Positions 1-9,534 of a DNA stretch of 38,717 nt are shown one piece after another; the stretch's first letter is position 1; every line of letters starts with the position of its first letter. The notes beneath the pieces are model-generated. The model was given only the letters and a program-made list of their open reading frames with translations, ran no database searches and was not told the origin of the DNA. Made by a program: the position numbers and the translations under genes. This stretch comes from Porticoccaceae bacterium. Lineage in GTDB: Bacteria; Pseudomonadota; Gammaproteobacteria; Pseudomonadales; Porticoccaceae. Location of the stretch: NCBI GenBank assembly GCA_002691825.1, contig NZIZ01000021.1:44632-83348 (forward strand), read 5' to 3'.

Positions 1-39
1 GCATATGGGCTATATCTGTTGTAGATTTTCATATTAAAA

Positions 40-777
40 TTAAGTGTTAAGTATGTAGTCTTGGGTCTCATTAGGGTTGAAAGGTAAACCAGTATTCTTA
101 TGATTATTGTGTATCGGCACGGGTAGTTGGTGCAGTAAAATACGTTTCGTGTCATTTATATATGTTTTCAACCGTACTTGCGAAGAAGAATTTAACCCAT
201 TGAATTTAATTACTTTTATTTTTATTTCATGTAGCTTCGAATTGTTAATTTCCAGTCTTAATGCGGCAGGAGAGTACAGTGAAATACGTTTTAAATGGTT
301 GTATAAAAAAGCCGGTTGATAATTTTCAGTTGCAGCTAATTGTATTCGTCTTAAATTACTATAGTTAAACTTATATTGTCCTATCCATGCGACCAGCATG
401 ACTTCACTTCTTATGCTATGTTCGGCACTCCATAGCCATTCATTACGACACTTGCTGTGTATGACGAAAAGATTTTCAAGTTTTATACCAGCTGACGCCC
501 AGGAAGGAGCATAAGGTTGATAAGGCGGATCGAGAAGGACGCATAGCCCTTCTTCCTGCGTATGCTTGACTAATGTCGGCAAAATTAGACTCAACTCACC
601 AATGCCATGACGACTAAAATTTGCTTCGACTAATGCTTGTCGCGGCCAACCGCCACATAATAGATCATCTAATTCTGGATATTGGGTTGTCAAGGAATCT
701 TTTATGATCGAGCGACTATGACCACGCCAAATATCATGGCGTGTTAGAAGTGACTCTAGATTTGAAAATTTTTGCAT
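40..777 (-). CDS. imuA: ImuA-like translesion synthesis/SOS protein (RecA-like fold)
   Basis: Translation has the ImuA pattern 'PELDDLLCGGWPRQALVEANFSRHGIGELSLILPTL...LDPPYQPYAPSWASAGIKLENLFVIHSK...LWSAEHSIRSE...LRRIQLAA'. The track start (831) lies upstream of a LexA box; the internal ATG at 777 (MQKFSNLESLL) follows an SD-like aaaggtggg, so 777 is preferred. Confidence 0.8.
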   Translation of the reverse strand: MQKFSNLESLLTRHDIWRGHSRSIIKDSLTTQYPELDDLLCGGWPRQALVEANFSRHGIGELSLILPTLVKHTQEEGLCVLLDPPYQPYAPSWASAGIKLENLFVIHSKCRNEWLWSAEHSIRSEVMLVAWIGQYKFNYSNLRRIQLAATENYQPAFLYNHLKRISLYSPAALRLEINNSKLHEIKIKVIKFNGLNSSSQVRLKTYINDTKRILLHQLPVPIHNNHKNTGLPFNPNETQDYILNT

Positions 778-791
778 TAGCCCACCTTTTA

Positions 792-811
792 TACTGTTAA
801 TATATACAGTA
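792..811. promoter_or_regulatory. LexA (SOS) box upstream of imuA
   Basis: tactgttaatatatacagta: CTGT-N8-ACAG core (794-809) with TA flanks on both sides, as in the E. coli-type LexA consensus TACTG(TA)5CAGTA. Confidence 0.85.
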
Positions 812-1289
812 TTTATAGAAAAGTCATCCACTTTATTATTTTTTATAGACAGGAGTATGGTTTTTGATAGTTATATGAATGCTAGCCTGTCGAGTAGAAT
901 TTTATAAGATGCGTATGCCGGACGATAAGATTTGTTTGCAGAGTCTTTTGTGCATATAGACAATATCTCATTTAACGGAACTGGTACTTTCTAGATAGGC
1001 ACGCCCTCAATAAGAAATGATGTTCTGTCGGAAAGCCCCCGGATACGTCAGCTACTGAGAGGTCTGTCAAGCAACTTTCTTTTTAATCTAAAGGGAAAAA
1101 GTATCATATTGAGATTGGACTTGGATGGAAAACTAAGACTTGATTTATCAGATGAGCATGGCGCATATCACATCGTAACAAGTGCTTATGAGAGGGAAGG
1201 TAAATAATTTATCGGAAGTTTGAGAATGTCGACTCTTGATAAGCTAATACTTTACAGGAATGCTGACTACACCAATTTTAGGGTGCTTT

Positions 1290-1323
1290 GATTAGCCTGC
1301 CTGGCTATTGAGACAGGCTAATC
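1290..1323 (-). terminator. Hairpin downstream of the SCP2 gene, terminator-like but without a clear U-tract
   Basis: gattagcctg (1290-1299) / caggctaatc (1314-1323): perfect 10-bp inverted repeat with a 14-nt loop, 3' of the minus-strand SCP2 ORF. Confidence 0.4.
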
Positions 1324-1357
1324 CCCACATCATTTTTATTTTCTTTACTGACCTTTA

Positions 1358-1657
1358 TTACGCTAACATCGGGCCTAATTTCATTGCTATACCCATATCG
1401 CCTTGGATTTTGAGCTTACCGGACATAAAAGCCGCAGTGCCATCAAGTTCTCCCGCGGCCATCGACATGAAATTCTCCATACTTAAGACCATGGTGCACT
1501 GAGCATCGGCGTCATCATTATTAATAATATTAGGCGTTTGTGTAGCATCAAGGAAGAGTTTTCCGTTATCCCCAAAATCAAACTTTACCGTTGCTCCAAG
1601 TCCGCAGTCTTCGCCGATTTTTTCTTTTAAACCGGCGGTTACTAGTTCAAGTGACAT
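1358..1657 (-). CDS. SCP2 sterol-binding domain protein
   Basis: 99-aa protein with '...DATQTPNIINNDDADAQCTMVLSMENFMSMAAGELDGTAAFMSGKLKIQGDMGIAMKL', the typical SCP2 C-terminal half. Confidence 0.85.
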   Translation of the reverse strand: MSLELVTAGLKEKIGEDCGLGATVKFDFGDNGKLFLDATQTPNIINNDDADAQCTMVLSMENFMSMAAGELDGTAAFMSGKLKIQGDMGIAMKLGPMLA

Positions 1658-1863
1658 ACAAGTTTTCCCCTATTAAAGTTAAATAATCGAATATATTTAT
1701 CATGGATTAAGGGTAATACTTTAGAAATCTGAAGAGCTAAAAGCAAGGCATAAATGTGGCACTGTAAGTTACAGCGACACTTTTTTTAACGCATCTGAGC
1801 TTAGCTTATGTAAAAATCTATTCCTCGCGGTTAGTGATTGAATATTCCGAGGGGAAGCTTATT

Positions 1864-2361
1864 ATGAGAAAAATTGCACTGTTCGTTGATGTCCAAAATA
1901 TATTTTACACTGTTAAAGAAAGATATGGATGCTATTTTAATTATAGAAGACTTTTGAGTGAGCTTGAAAATGAGGGTGACATTGTTATTGCTCAAGCCTA
2001 TGCGATTGACCGTGGGGACCGGAAACAGATGATATTTCAAAATTTTTTAAGGGAGTCAGGATTCAACGTAAAGTTAAAACCTTACATTAGCCGCGCCGAT
2101 GGTACGAGGAAAGGTGATTGGGATGTTGGGATCACTATCGACATATTAGATACGGTTTTTCACAACAATAACAATATCGATTGCATCGTGTTGCTATCAG
2201 GTGATGGTGATTTTGATTTGTTATTGCGCAGACTTGGCGGCTGGCCAGAATTGTCGTCAATTGTTTATGCTGTTCGTGAACACACAGCGCGATCTCTTAT
2301 CGAGGCGGCCTCGGAGTTTCGACCAATTTGCGGACCCTTGTTATTAAAAAGTTCTCCATAG
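1864..2361 (+). CDS. NYN domain (LabA/DUF88-like) protein
   Basis: 'KIALFVDVQNIFYTV...GDWDVGITIDILDTV...DCIVLLSGDGDFDLLLRRL' matches the PIN-like NYN fold Asp signatures. Start chosen at MRKIAL after gaggggaag rather than 1834. Confidence 0.85.
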   Translation: MRKIALFVDVQNIFYTVKERYGCYFNYRRLLSELENEGDIVIAQAYAIDRGDRKQMIFQNFLRESGFNVKLKPYISRADGTRKGDWDVGITIDILDTVFHNNNNIDCIVLLSGDGDFDLLLRRLGGWPELSSIVYAVREHTARSLIEAASEFRPICGPLLLKSSP

Positions 2362-2376
2362 CAAGCTTTGAGAATT

Positions 2377-3155
2377 TTAAAGGACATTTTTATAAAGACC
2401 CCCGTCGTTTGAGATATTTTGCCCAGTAATGTAGCTGGCGGATTTGCTAAATAAAAAGTCACAAGTCTGCCCAACTTGCTTAGGCTTGCCAAGACGTTTT
2501 TCTGGGACTTGATAAACTATCGTATCCGAAATTTCGTCCTCTGGTACTCCATTTTTTCTGCTTTAACTTTAAATCCCTCTCTCAATAGTTCTGTTAAAAA
2601 ATATCCCAGCAATAGCTGGTTAATAGTTGCACCTTTGTGGGCTAAAGAATGTGAAACTCCCACTAAAAAAGAGGAGAGGCATGCTTATGCTCCGCTAGAA
2701 AGATTTAAACCTTAGATCCACAATTCTACTGATACGGATGTAATTTTATAGCTCAGCGAAATCCCTTGATAGCCATAGAATTAAAAATTCTTTGTATCAT
2801 TCTGATCGGCGTTATCATATTCATTTCAAGACCTTTTTCTAAATCACTCCTGCTAAGGGACTTGAATTCAACAAAAGGAGGGCCACCGTTGTTATAAATT
2901 AATATATCGGGTTTTAGATATTTTGCTACCACAATATCTTGTCCTTGCTCGGTTCCAATATCGATGACTGCTATTTGAACTCCTTTGTTAAGCCCTTCAC
3001 GAATTTGCTCCGCTGCTGCCAAAAGGGTTTGTTGATTTCGTCCATTTAAAGTTGCTTCAACCCCCAAATTTTTCAAGAGCCAAGGCGCATGCAAAGTCCA
3101 ACCCTCCAGACGAGCCACATACCATTGCTTTTTCCCCTGCAATACCCAAATACAT
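2377..3155 (-). pseudogene. Degraded short-chain dehydrogenase/reductase
   Basis: Reading across frames on the minus strand: MYLGIAGEKAMVCGSSGGLDFACALALEKF / GVEATLNGRNQQTLLAAAEQIRE...KPDILIYNNGGPPFVEFKSLSRSDLEKGLEMNMITPIRMIQ / YKITSVSVELWI*GLNLSSGA*ACLSSFLVGVSHSLAHKGATINQLLLG / PEDEISDTIVYQVPEKRLGKPKQVGQTCDFLFSKSASYITGQNISNDGGLYKNVL*. Complete SDR motif order with frameshifts and two internal stops. Confidence 0.88.
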
Positions 3156-3399
3156 CGGTCACACCCTTATCTTTATTTGTTACCTAAACTGTCTTTTCTT
3201 TATTGGGATGTTTTAATTTTCACTATCCTGACATGTTTTTGCCTTGATGTGCCATACTCTTACTTAAAAGTTGAGTGACCGTTGGCAATGGCATCTAGAA
3301 CCTATATCTTCTGGTTTTTATTTTGTTGCAAAAGCGTAAAGGACGATTAAAACGCTATTTATTGGCTGGGTAATTTTAAATTGTCGTTAAGGAGGATAG

Positions 3400-6300
3400 A
3401 TGAGTCAATTAATTAAGACTAAGGGCGCGTTCTCCTACCTGATGGTGGTGTTTTTAAACGCGTTCTTAGATCTTGGGCATAAGATCACGATCCAGAACAC
3501 AATTCTGAAAGTCTATGATGGTGAGAACCAAATCATCCTCACTGCAATACTGAACGCACTGATCCTTCTTCCATTTATTCTATTATTTACACCTGCGGGA
3601 TTTGCCGGCGATAGATTCCCAAAAAATGTGGTGATGCGTCTTTCGGCGGCCCTCGCAGTTGGAATAACGCTTGGAATAACTTTTTGCTATTACACCGGAC
3701 AGTTTTGGACTGCCTTTGTAATGACCTTTATTTTAGCTATGCAAAGTGCTATCTATTCGCCGGCTAAATCTGGATACATAAAATCGTTGTTCGGAAAAGA
3801 CCGTCTTGCAGAGGGAAATGGGCTAGCGCAGGCTACTGTTATTTGCGCGATTTTAGTTAGCACTTTTCTTTTTTCACAGGTGTTCGAACACCTATACCCT
3901 AGTGACGCGATCACAGAGGCAGATGTTTTGGTAGCAGTTGCACCAATCGGTTGGCTTCTGGTGGTAACGAGTTTCCTAGAGGCGCTACTCTGCTATCGAC
4001 TACCGCAGCTCGATTTCGGGACCAAAATCGAATTAAGACCAGTTGAACATCTTTCAGGGCGTGCGGCTATCAGGGCATTAAGGCCATTAATTTCCAACGA
4101 AATCATTCGACTATCTGTTTTAGGCCTAGCGGTGTTTTGGGCTGTGGGTCAGGTGCAGTTGGCGGCCTTTGGTAATTTTGCTGAACAGGTCCTTGGAATA
4201 ACCGACACTCGAGTTATTAATGGAACGATGGCAGCGAGTGGAATCGGCATCGCATTGGGCTCTTTTCTTGCAGTACGCTGGTCCAGGGGTTACATCGAAA
4301 CTGGACTAATACCCATTGGTGCAATGGGTATCTGCACTGGACTTTTCTTAGTGGTCCATCTTGAAGTAATTTGGTTGCATGCGGTTAATTTTTTCATTAT
4401 GGGAATAGCAGGTGGGTTGTTTATCGTTCCGCTTAATGCCTTGATTCAATTTAATGCACGCTCGGAAGAATTGGGTACCGTAATAGCTGGAAACAATTTC
4501 CTCCAAAATATAGCTATGATAACTTTTTTAGCGTTGACTTGTGCGCTCACTATTATGGGAGTGTCCGCTTATTTGTTTCCGATTATAGCTGTAGTTGCGC
4601 TGGCGGGCTGTGTTTTTACTGTGTTAAAACTACCTCAGAGCTTGATTAGATTTATCGTAACCTCTACGATAAAACGACATTATAAAATTAAAGTTTCGGG
4701 CTTGAGTTCCATCCCTGAGCAAGGAGGGGTACTCCTTTTAGGAAATCACATCAGCTGGATAGACTGGGCTATTCTTCAGATCGCGGCCCCTAGACCTATT
4801 CGCTTCGTGATGGAGCGATCGATTTATGATCGATGGTACATAAATTGGATTGTCAAGATTTTTGGTGCTGTTCCGATTGAGCTTGGCGATGGTGGTAAGG
4901 ATGCCCTTCTTGAGGTTTCGAAGCTGCTAGATATGGGAGAAGTTGTTTGTATTTTCCCTGAGGGCACAATTTCTAGAACAGGGCATCTTGTCCAGTTTCG
5001 CAAAGGTTTTGAGAGAGTGCCGGCCCTAGCAAAAAATACTTATGTTATTATTCCATTTTATCTTCAGGGTCTTAGGGGTAGTCAATTTTCGATGTCTTCG
5101 ACTCGATTAAGAAAGAGTTACTCGTATAGTTCATTAAGAAATCTTGTGGTCGCCTTTGGATTACCCCTTGCGAATGATGTTTCGGCTGGGATAGTTAAGC
5201 GTCAGATTTTACGACTGTCCATGGCCTCATGGCAATCCTATGTGGAGACGCTGCCAACTCTTCAAAACGCTTGGATCACTAGTGTCAAAAGATCAAAAAA
5301 TCTTCCCAGTTTGGTGGATGAGGGATCGGCGCCTCTTGCCGCTATTCGGGCTTTATGCGCTGCGATTGCGATTTCTGTAAGAATCTCCAAGAAAGTGGCT
5401 AATCAAAATATCGGTTTATTGCTACCCTCCAGTGGTGGGGCAGCATTAGCAAATATGGGAAGTCTATTGGCGGGAAAAACGGTGGTAAATCTAAATTATA
5501 CCTCTAATCTTTCGGATATCACGTCAGCTTGCGAGACTGCAGAAATTAAAGTTATCGTTACGTCGAATACTTTTCTAAAAAAACTTAAGGCGCGCGGGGT
5601 TGATATCCGGGTAGCCTTCCATGGCCAGGAGCTGATACATTTAGAGGAGTTGGTAGCGGAAATCCCAAAAATAGAATTGGGTTTGTATTGGCTACTTGTT
5701 AAGTTTCTCCCCGAGAGTTTATTGAGACTAATTTATAGTCGTAATAATGATACGAATAAAATCGCCGCAGTCCTGTTCTCTAGTGGGAGTGAGGGATCGC
5801 CCAAAGGGATCTCACTTACTCATAAAAACATTATGTCGAATATTAAGCAGGTAGCAGAGATTGTTAATGCTCAGCCTGACGATGTAATGATGGGTTCATT
5901 GCCGTTATTTCATGCGTTCGGACTTACTGTTACAACTTTTCTTCCGCTAATCGAGGGGATTCCTCTGGTTTGCCAGCCTGACCCAACAGACGCTCTCTCG
6001 ACCGCAAAATCAATTTCACGGCATGGAGTAAGCATCATGTGCGGCACGTCATCATTATTGAGGCTCTACACCCATAATCAAAAGATTCATCCTCTACTAC
6101 TAGCTAGCCTTCGTCTAGTTGTTTCTGGGGCTGAAAAACTCGACGATAGAGTGCGTCAGGATTTTCAGACTAAGTTTGGTAAAACGATTCTCGAGGGGTA
6201 CGGAACTACCGAAACTGCACCAGTCGTCTCGTGCAATCTGCCGGACCAACTGGAACCGAGCAGGCTAAAAATTCAAAAGGGTAGCCAACTTGGGACTGTG

Positions 6301-6846
6301 GGAATGCCCGTACCCGGTACTAGTTGCATCATCGTGGATCCGGAAACATTCGAGGAGCTATCCATTGGTGACGCCGGCATGGTGTTGATTGGCGGGCCAC
6401 AAGTGATGCATGGGTACCTTGGAGAGCCTGAAAAAACAAAAGGCGTAATCAAGGAGATCGATGGTTTTAAGTGGTATGTTAGCGGAGATAAAGGAATTAT
6501 CGACGAAGATGGTTTCCTTACTATCATAGATCGCTATTCGCGATTTGTAAAAATAAGAGGTGAAATGATTAGCTTGACGGCTGTCGAGCGAGCTTTAAAA
6601 GGTGTCATATCAGAGGAAGTTGGAATAATTGCGGTCGGGTTGCCTGACGCTATAAGAGGCGAAAAAATTGTTCTAGTATGTGATTTAGAACTTGACCTTA
6701 CCTCTATTCGCAAAAAAATGTTGGATCTCGGTTGTCCGGCGTTAATGCTCCCATCTGAATATCAGGTTGTCAATTCAATTCCTTTGCTTGGTAGTGGAAA
6801 AGCTGATGTGCGAAGAGCACGTGCCATGGCGGTCGAGTTGCAATAG
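3400..6846 (+). CDS. aas: Fused MFS lysophospholipid transporter (LplT-like) + PlsC acyltransferase + acyl-[ACP] synthetase (Aas-like), 1148 aa
   Basis: N-terminal MFS segment; PlsC motifs 'GNHISWIDWAIL' (HX4D) and 'FPEGTISRTG'; ligase motifs 'LFSSGSEGSPKGISLTHKNIMSNIKQ', 'LPLFHAFGLTV', 'VSGAEKL', 'LEGYGTTETAPVVS'. SD aaggagga before the ATG. Confidence 0.92.
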   Translation: MSQLIKTKGAFSYLMVVFLNAFLDLGHKITIQNTILKVYDGENQIILTAILNALILLPFILLFTPAGFAGDRFPKNVVMRLSAALAVGITLGITFCYYTGQFWTAFVMTFILAMQSAIYSPAKSGYIKSLFGKDRLAEGNGLAQATVICAILVSTFLFSQVFEHLYPSDAITEADVLVAVAPIGWLLVVTSFLEALLCYRLPQLDFGTKIELRPVEHLSGRAAIRALRPLISNEIIRLSVLGLAVFWAVGQVQLAAFGNFAEQVLGITDTRVINGTMAASGIGIALGSFLAVRWSRGYIETGLIPIGAMGICTGLFLVVHLEVIWLHAVNFFIMGIAGGLFIVPLNALIQFNARSEELGTVIAGNNFLQNIAMITFLALTCALTIMGVSAYLFPIIAVVALAGCVFTVLKLPQSLIRFIVTSTIKRHYKIKVSGLSSIPEQGGVLLLGNHISWIDWAILQIAAPRPIRFVMERSIYDRWYINWIVKIFGAVPIELGDGGKDALLEVSKLLDMGEVVCIFPEGTISRTGHLVQFRKGFERVPALAKNTYVIIPFYLQGLRGSQFSMSSTRLRKSYSYSSLRNLVVAFGLPLANDVSAGIVKRQILRLSMASWQSYVETLPTLQNAWITSVKRSKNLPSLVDEGSAPLAAIRALCAAIAISVRISKKVANQNIGLLLPSSGGAALANMGSLLAGKTVVNLNYTSNLSDITSACETAEIKVIVTSNTFLKKLKARGVDIRVAFHGQELIHLEELVAEIPKIELGLYWLLVKFLPESLLRLIYSRNNDTNKIAAVLFSSGSEGSPKGISLTHKNIMSNIKQVAEIVNAQPDDVMMGSLPLFHAFGLTVTTFLPLIEGIPLVCQPDPTDALSTAKSISRHGVSIMCGTSSLLRLYTHNQKIHPLLLASLRLVVSGAEKLDDRVRQDFQTKFGKTILEGYGTTETAPVVSCNLPDQLEPSRLKIQKGSQLGTVGMPVPGTSCIIVDPETFEELSIGDAGMVLIGGPQVMHGYLGEPEKTKGVIKEIDGFKWYVSGDKGIIDEDGFLTIIDRYSRFVKIRGEMISLTAVERALKGVISEEVGIIAVGLPDAIRGEKIVLVCDLELDLTSIRKKMLDLGCPALMLPSEYQVVNSIPLLGSGKADVRRARAMAVELQ

Positions 6847-7332
6847 TGTGAGGTTTTTAAGAGCTAACAGATGGAAATTTATCTGTAGAAAAACTTTTTA
6901 CCCAGATATTTTAAACGTTAGAGTTTATAGGGTCTCTCTGAGCAAAAGACCGGCCTCTACGCTGAGTATTCATGATGTTCCTTCATTCCTTAGACTACTG
7001 CTACTGGGCTCTAGGGAAATAAGTTCAACCAAGTCCCGAGAAAAGTTGGCCAATAGATTGATTATCTTTGTACCTTATTGAAAGGACAGTGTAATAATTT
7101 TCATTAGATCTGCATTACAGGTAGAGGGATAAGGGCATGCTTTAGGTACAAGAAAAGGATTTAGCATAACACTTCGATGGCTAGTCTGACGCATTTAATA
7201 CCTCTGGCGGCATTACGAACTTCGGGATGATTGATCCGAGACATGCCAGATTTATGCTCGGTTTTTTACTCGGAACTTTGATCGAGTGCGCCACTGAAAG
7301 CTGCGACGAAACAGCTTGGACATTACAAGGAT

Positions 7333-8202
7333 TTGGTTCGACAAAAATTTATGGAGGAGATGATGACACAGATTATTAAAAGTCAGCTTGCGGGCATGGA
7401 CACGTTGATTCTTGAACGAAAGGGCAGTGTTTTAACTATCTGGCTCAATCGGCCTGAGGTCAAAAATGCCCTCTCAATTGAGATGACCGATGGGTTGTAT
7501 GGTGCCCTCAAACGAGTTGAAGATGACCGTACTATCAGGACGATTGTGTTGAGGGGAAAGGGAGGATTTTTCTGCGCTGGAGCAGATTTAAAGAGCTTTC
7601 AATCTTTAGCGCAAAGGGGAAGCTCTATTAAAGTTGCAAAAGGCAATCGGTCGTTCGGTTTTCTGATGAGTCAGCTTAATGAACAGCCACAGGTGGTTAT
7701 TGTACTAGTAGAGGGTGCCGCGATCGGCGGAGGCCTTGGCCTTGCTTGTGTTGCCGATGTGACGCTCGTTATGAGTGATGCTCGTTTCCGTCTAAGTGAG
7801 ACTAGCCTCGGAATTCCTCCCGCACAGATAGCTCCATTTGTAACAGAGCGTATAGGGCTCACGCAGGCACGCCGGTTGATGCTGACGGGTGCTCGATTTA
7901 GGGGGGATGATGCGGTTTCGCTAGGAATTGCGCATGATTATGCTGAGAATTTAGATGAACTCGAGGCCAAGTGTGAGGCGGTATTACAACAAATTTCGGT
8001 ATGCGCGCCCGGAGCGAATGCGATAACAAAGTCAATTCTTTTCGAGACCTTACGAAAATCGAGAAGTGAAGCTCTTGACTTTGCTGCAGAAGGTTTCGCT
8101 AGATGTATGCTCGGGCAAGAAGGGCGAGAAGGAGTCGCAGCCTTTGTCGAAAAGCGTACACCATATTGGGTGTCTAATCCGGATGGAGACAAAGTTGTTT
8201 AA
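7333..8202 (+). CDS. Enoyl-CoA hydratase/isomerase family protein
   Basis: 'FFCAGADLKSFQ', 'VEGAAIGGGLGLACVADVTLVMSDARFRLSETSLGIPPAQIAPFV'. The last motif suggests the methylglutaconyl/isohexenylglutaconyl-CoA hydratase-like branch, but subfamily is uncertain. Confidence 0.9.
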   Translation: MVRQKFMEEMMTQIIKSQLAGMDTLILERKGSVLTIWLNRPEVKNALSIEMTDGLYGALKRVEDDRTIRTIVLRGKGGFFCAGADLKSFQSLAQRGSSIKVAKGNRSFGFLMSQLNEQPQVVIVLVEGAAIGGGLGLACVADVTLVMSDARFRLSETSLGIPPAQIAPFVTERIGLTQARRLMLTGARFRGDDAVSLGIAHDYAENLDELEAKCEAVLQQISVCAPGANAITKSILFETLRKSRSEALDFAAEGFARCMLGQEGREGVAAFVEKRTPYWVSNPDGDKVV

Positions 8203-8808
8203 ATCGATTTAATAGCATTTGTGTAGCCAATTGCAGCGGGTGTGCTTGCAGAGTTCTTTGGATGGCAAATGCTTTTGGTTATAATATGGTTGTAGCCTAT
8301 GTTGGCAGGCACTCGCTGCGAGGCCGTTCATTTAGGACATGCGAATTAGGTGATTCGTCAGCGTCCTGATTCTATCAGCGAGTGTTATTTATCAGTTGAT
8401 CTGATTGGTAGGGCGGCGAAATTTAGCCGCACTGACGTGGCGCACCACTGTGCCGGTTTCTGAGTGAAAATGAGTCCTTTTACAAATCCTGTCAAGATGG
8501 AGAATCGCCTCCATTCGACCGAGGCTAGAGGCTGTTGAGGTCATGGGAAATAAGGCACATGCAGCACGCATGATATCAGGCAAAGCGTGCCTTGGATTCC
8601 CAGCCATGAGGGTGCCGATCAATCGGATTTGCGTTTGTGTTAGGAGGGTGCCAATATCATATTGCTTTTGGTGGTCAAGGCTGCTGCCGGTGGAGTGATC
8701 GGTGATTTGCATGCTAACGCTGGTTTAGGTGGCGGCCGATAATGTTTTATTTGAAATAGCGGCTGGCTAGTAACTAATGAATCCTTTTATGGGAGGTTAA
8801 GGTTATAG

Positions 8809-9420
8809 ATGGCTTTGAAGTTATGGCATTGCAGTTTATCTCGATCGATTAGGCCGCTGTGGACGATGGAGGAGATGGGGCTTGACTATGAGTTGGTTTG
8901 CATGAAATTTCCCCCTCGTTTTCTTCATCCTGGGTACACCGATATAAATCCTATTGGCACAGTGCCTTTTTTTACTGACGGTTTTGTCGAGATGACTGAG
9001 TCGTCTGGTATCAGCCAGTATCTTGTAGACCGATATGGCCCTACCTCACTCTCAGTTCGTCCGGATGAGCGAGACTATGGCCTCTATTTGAATTGGCTGC
9101 ACCGAAGCGATGCAACTCTTACTTTTCCACAGACATTGGTGTTACGTTATTCACAATTGGAGCCGGAAGAGCGGCGCCATAAGCAGGTAGTACAGGATTA
9201 TTCTCAGTGGTTTTATTCTCGATTACGATCTCTAGAGAGCATGGTGAGTAAGCGAGAGTTTTTATGTTCGGATCGATTTACCATTGCCGATATAAGTGTC
9301 GGTTTCGCGCTTTTGATGGCGGAAACTTTGGGACTCCATGAGGGATTCAAACAGCACACCTCGGCCTATTATGCACGCCTTAAGATACGTCCTGCATACA
9401 TTAAAGCATGTTCGTTGTGA
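8809..9420 (+). CDS. Glutathione S-transferase family protein
   Basis: 'KLWHCSLSRSIRPLWTMEEMGLDYE...PIGTVPFFTDGFVEMTESSGISQYLVDRY' N-terminal thioredoxin-like domain and 'FLCSDRFTIADISVGFAL' C-terminal domain. Confidence 0.9.
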   Translation: MALKLWHCSLSRSIRPLWTMEEMGLDYELVCMKFPPRFLHPGYTDINPIGTVPFFTDGFVEMTESSGISQYLVDRYGPTSLSVRPDERDYGLYLNWLHRSDATLTFPQTLVLRYSQLEPEERRHKQVVQDYSQWFYSRLRSLESMVSKREFLCSDRFTIADISVGFALLMAETLGLHEGFKQHTSAYYARLKIRPAYIKACSL

Positions 9421-9534
9421 TCATCCTCATCAATTTCTTCAATTGATTATGAATTTTCCGTAGCTAATGAACGCTTCTTATTTCGGAATATCCCTTTTAA
9501 ACGCGCGCGAAATCCGTGGGCCAACTATTTGTAA

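Noticed and set aside
1-39. Possible imuB start running off the left edge on the minus strand
   Set aside because: Fewer than 12 codons visible and they do not clearly match ImuB; position alone is not enough.
107-319. 70-aa plus-strand ORF
   Set aside because: Antisense inside imuA; no family resemblance; shadow ORF.
2265-2715. ORFs 2265-2492 (-) and 2476-2715 (+) as separate hypothetical genes
   Set aside because: They overlap the NYN gene end and the SDR pseudogene; explained as shadow frames or fragments.
8392-8712. 106-aa minus-strand ORF between enoyl-CoA hydratase and GST, with a faint hotdog-like 'SAAKFRRPTNQ'
   Set aside because: No consistent thioesterase motif in any frame; similarity too weak to call a gene or pseudogene.
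9499-9516. 18-nt exact repeat aaacgcgcgcgaaatccg, also at 25994-26011 in the alpha/beta hydrolase
   Set aside because: Only two copies, low complexity (CG alternation), no similarity extending beyond it; probably chance or a minor coding coincidence.
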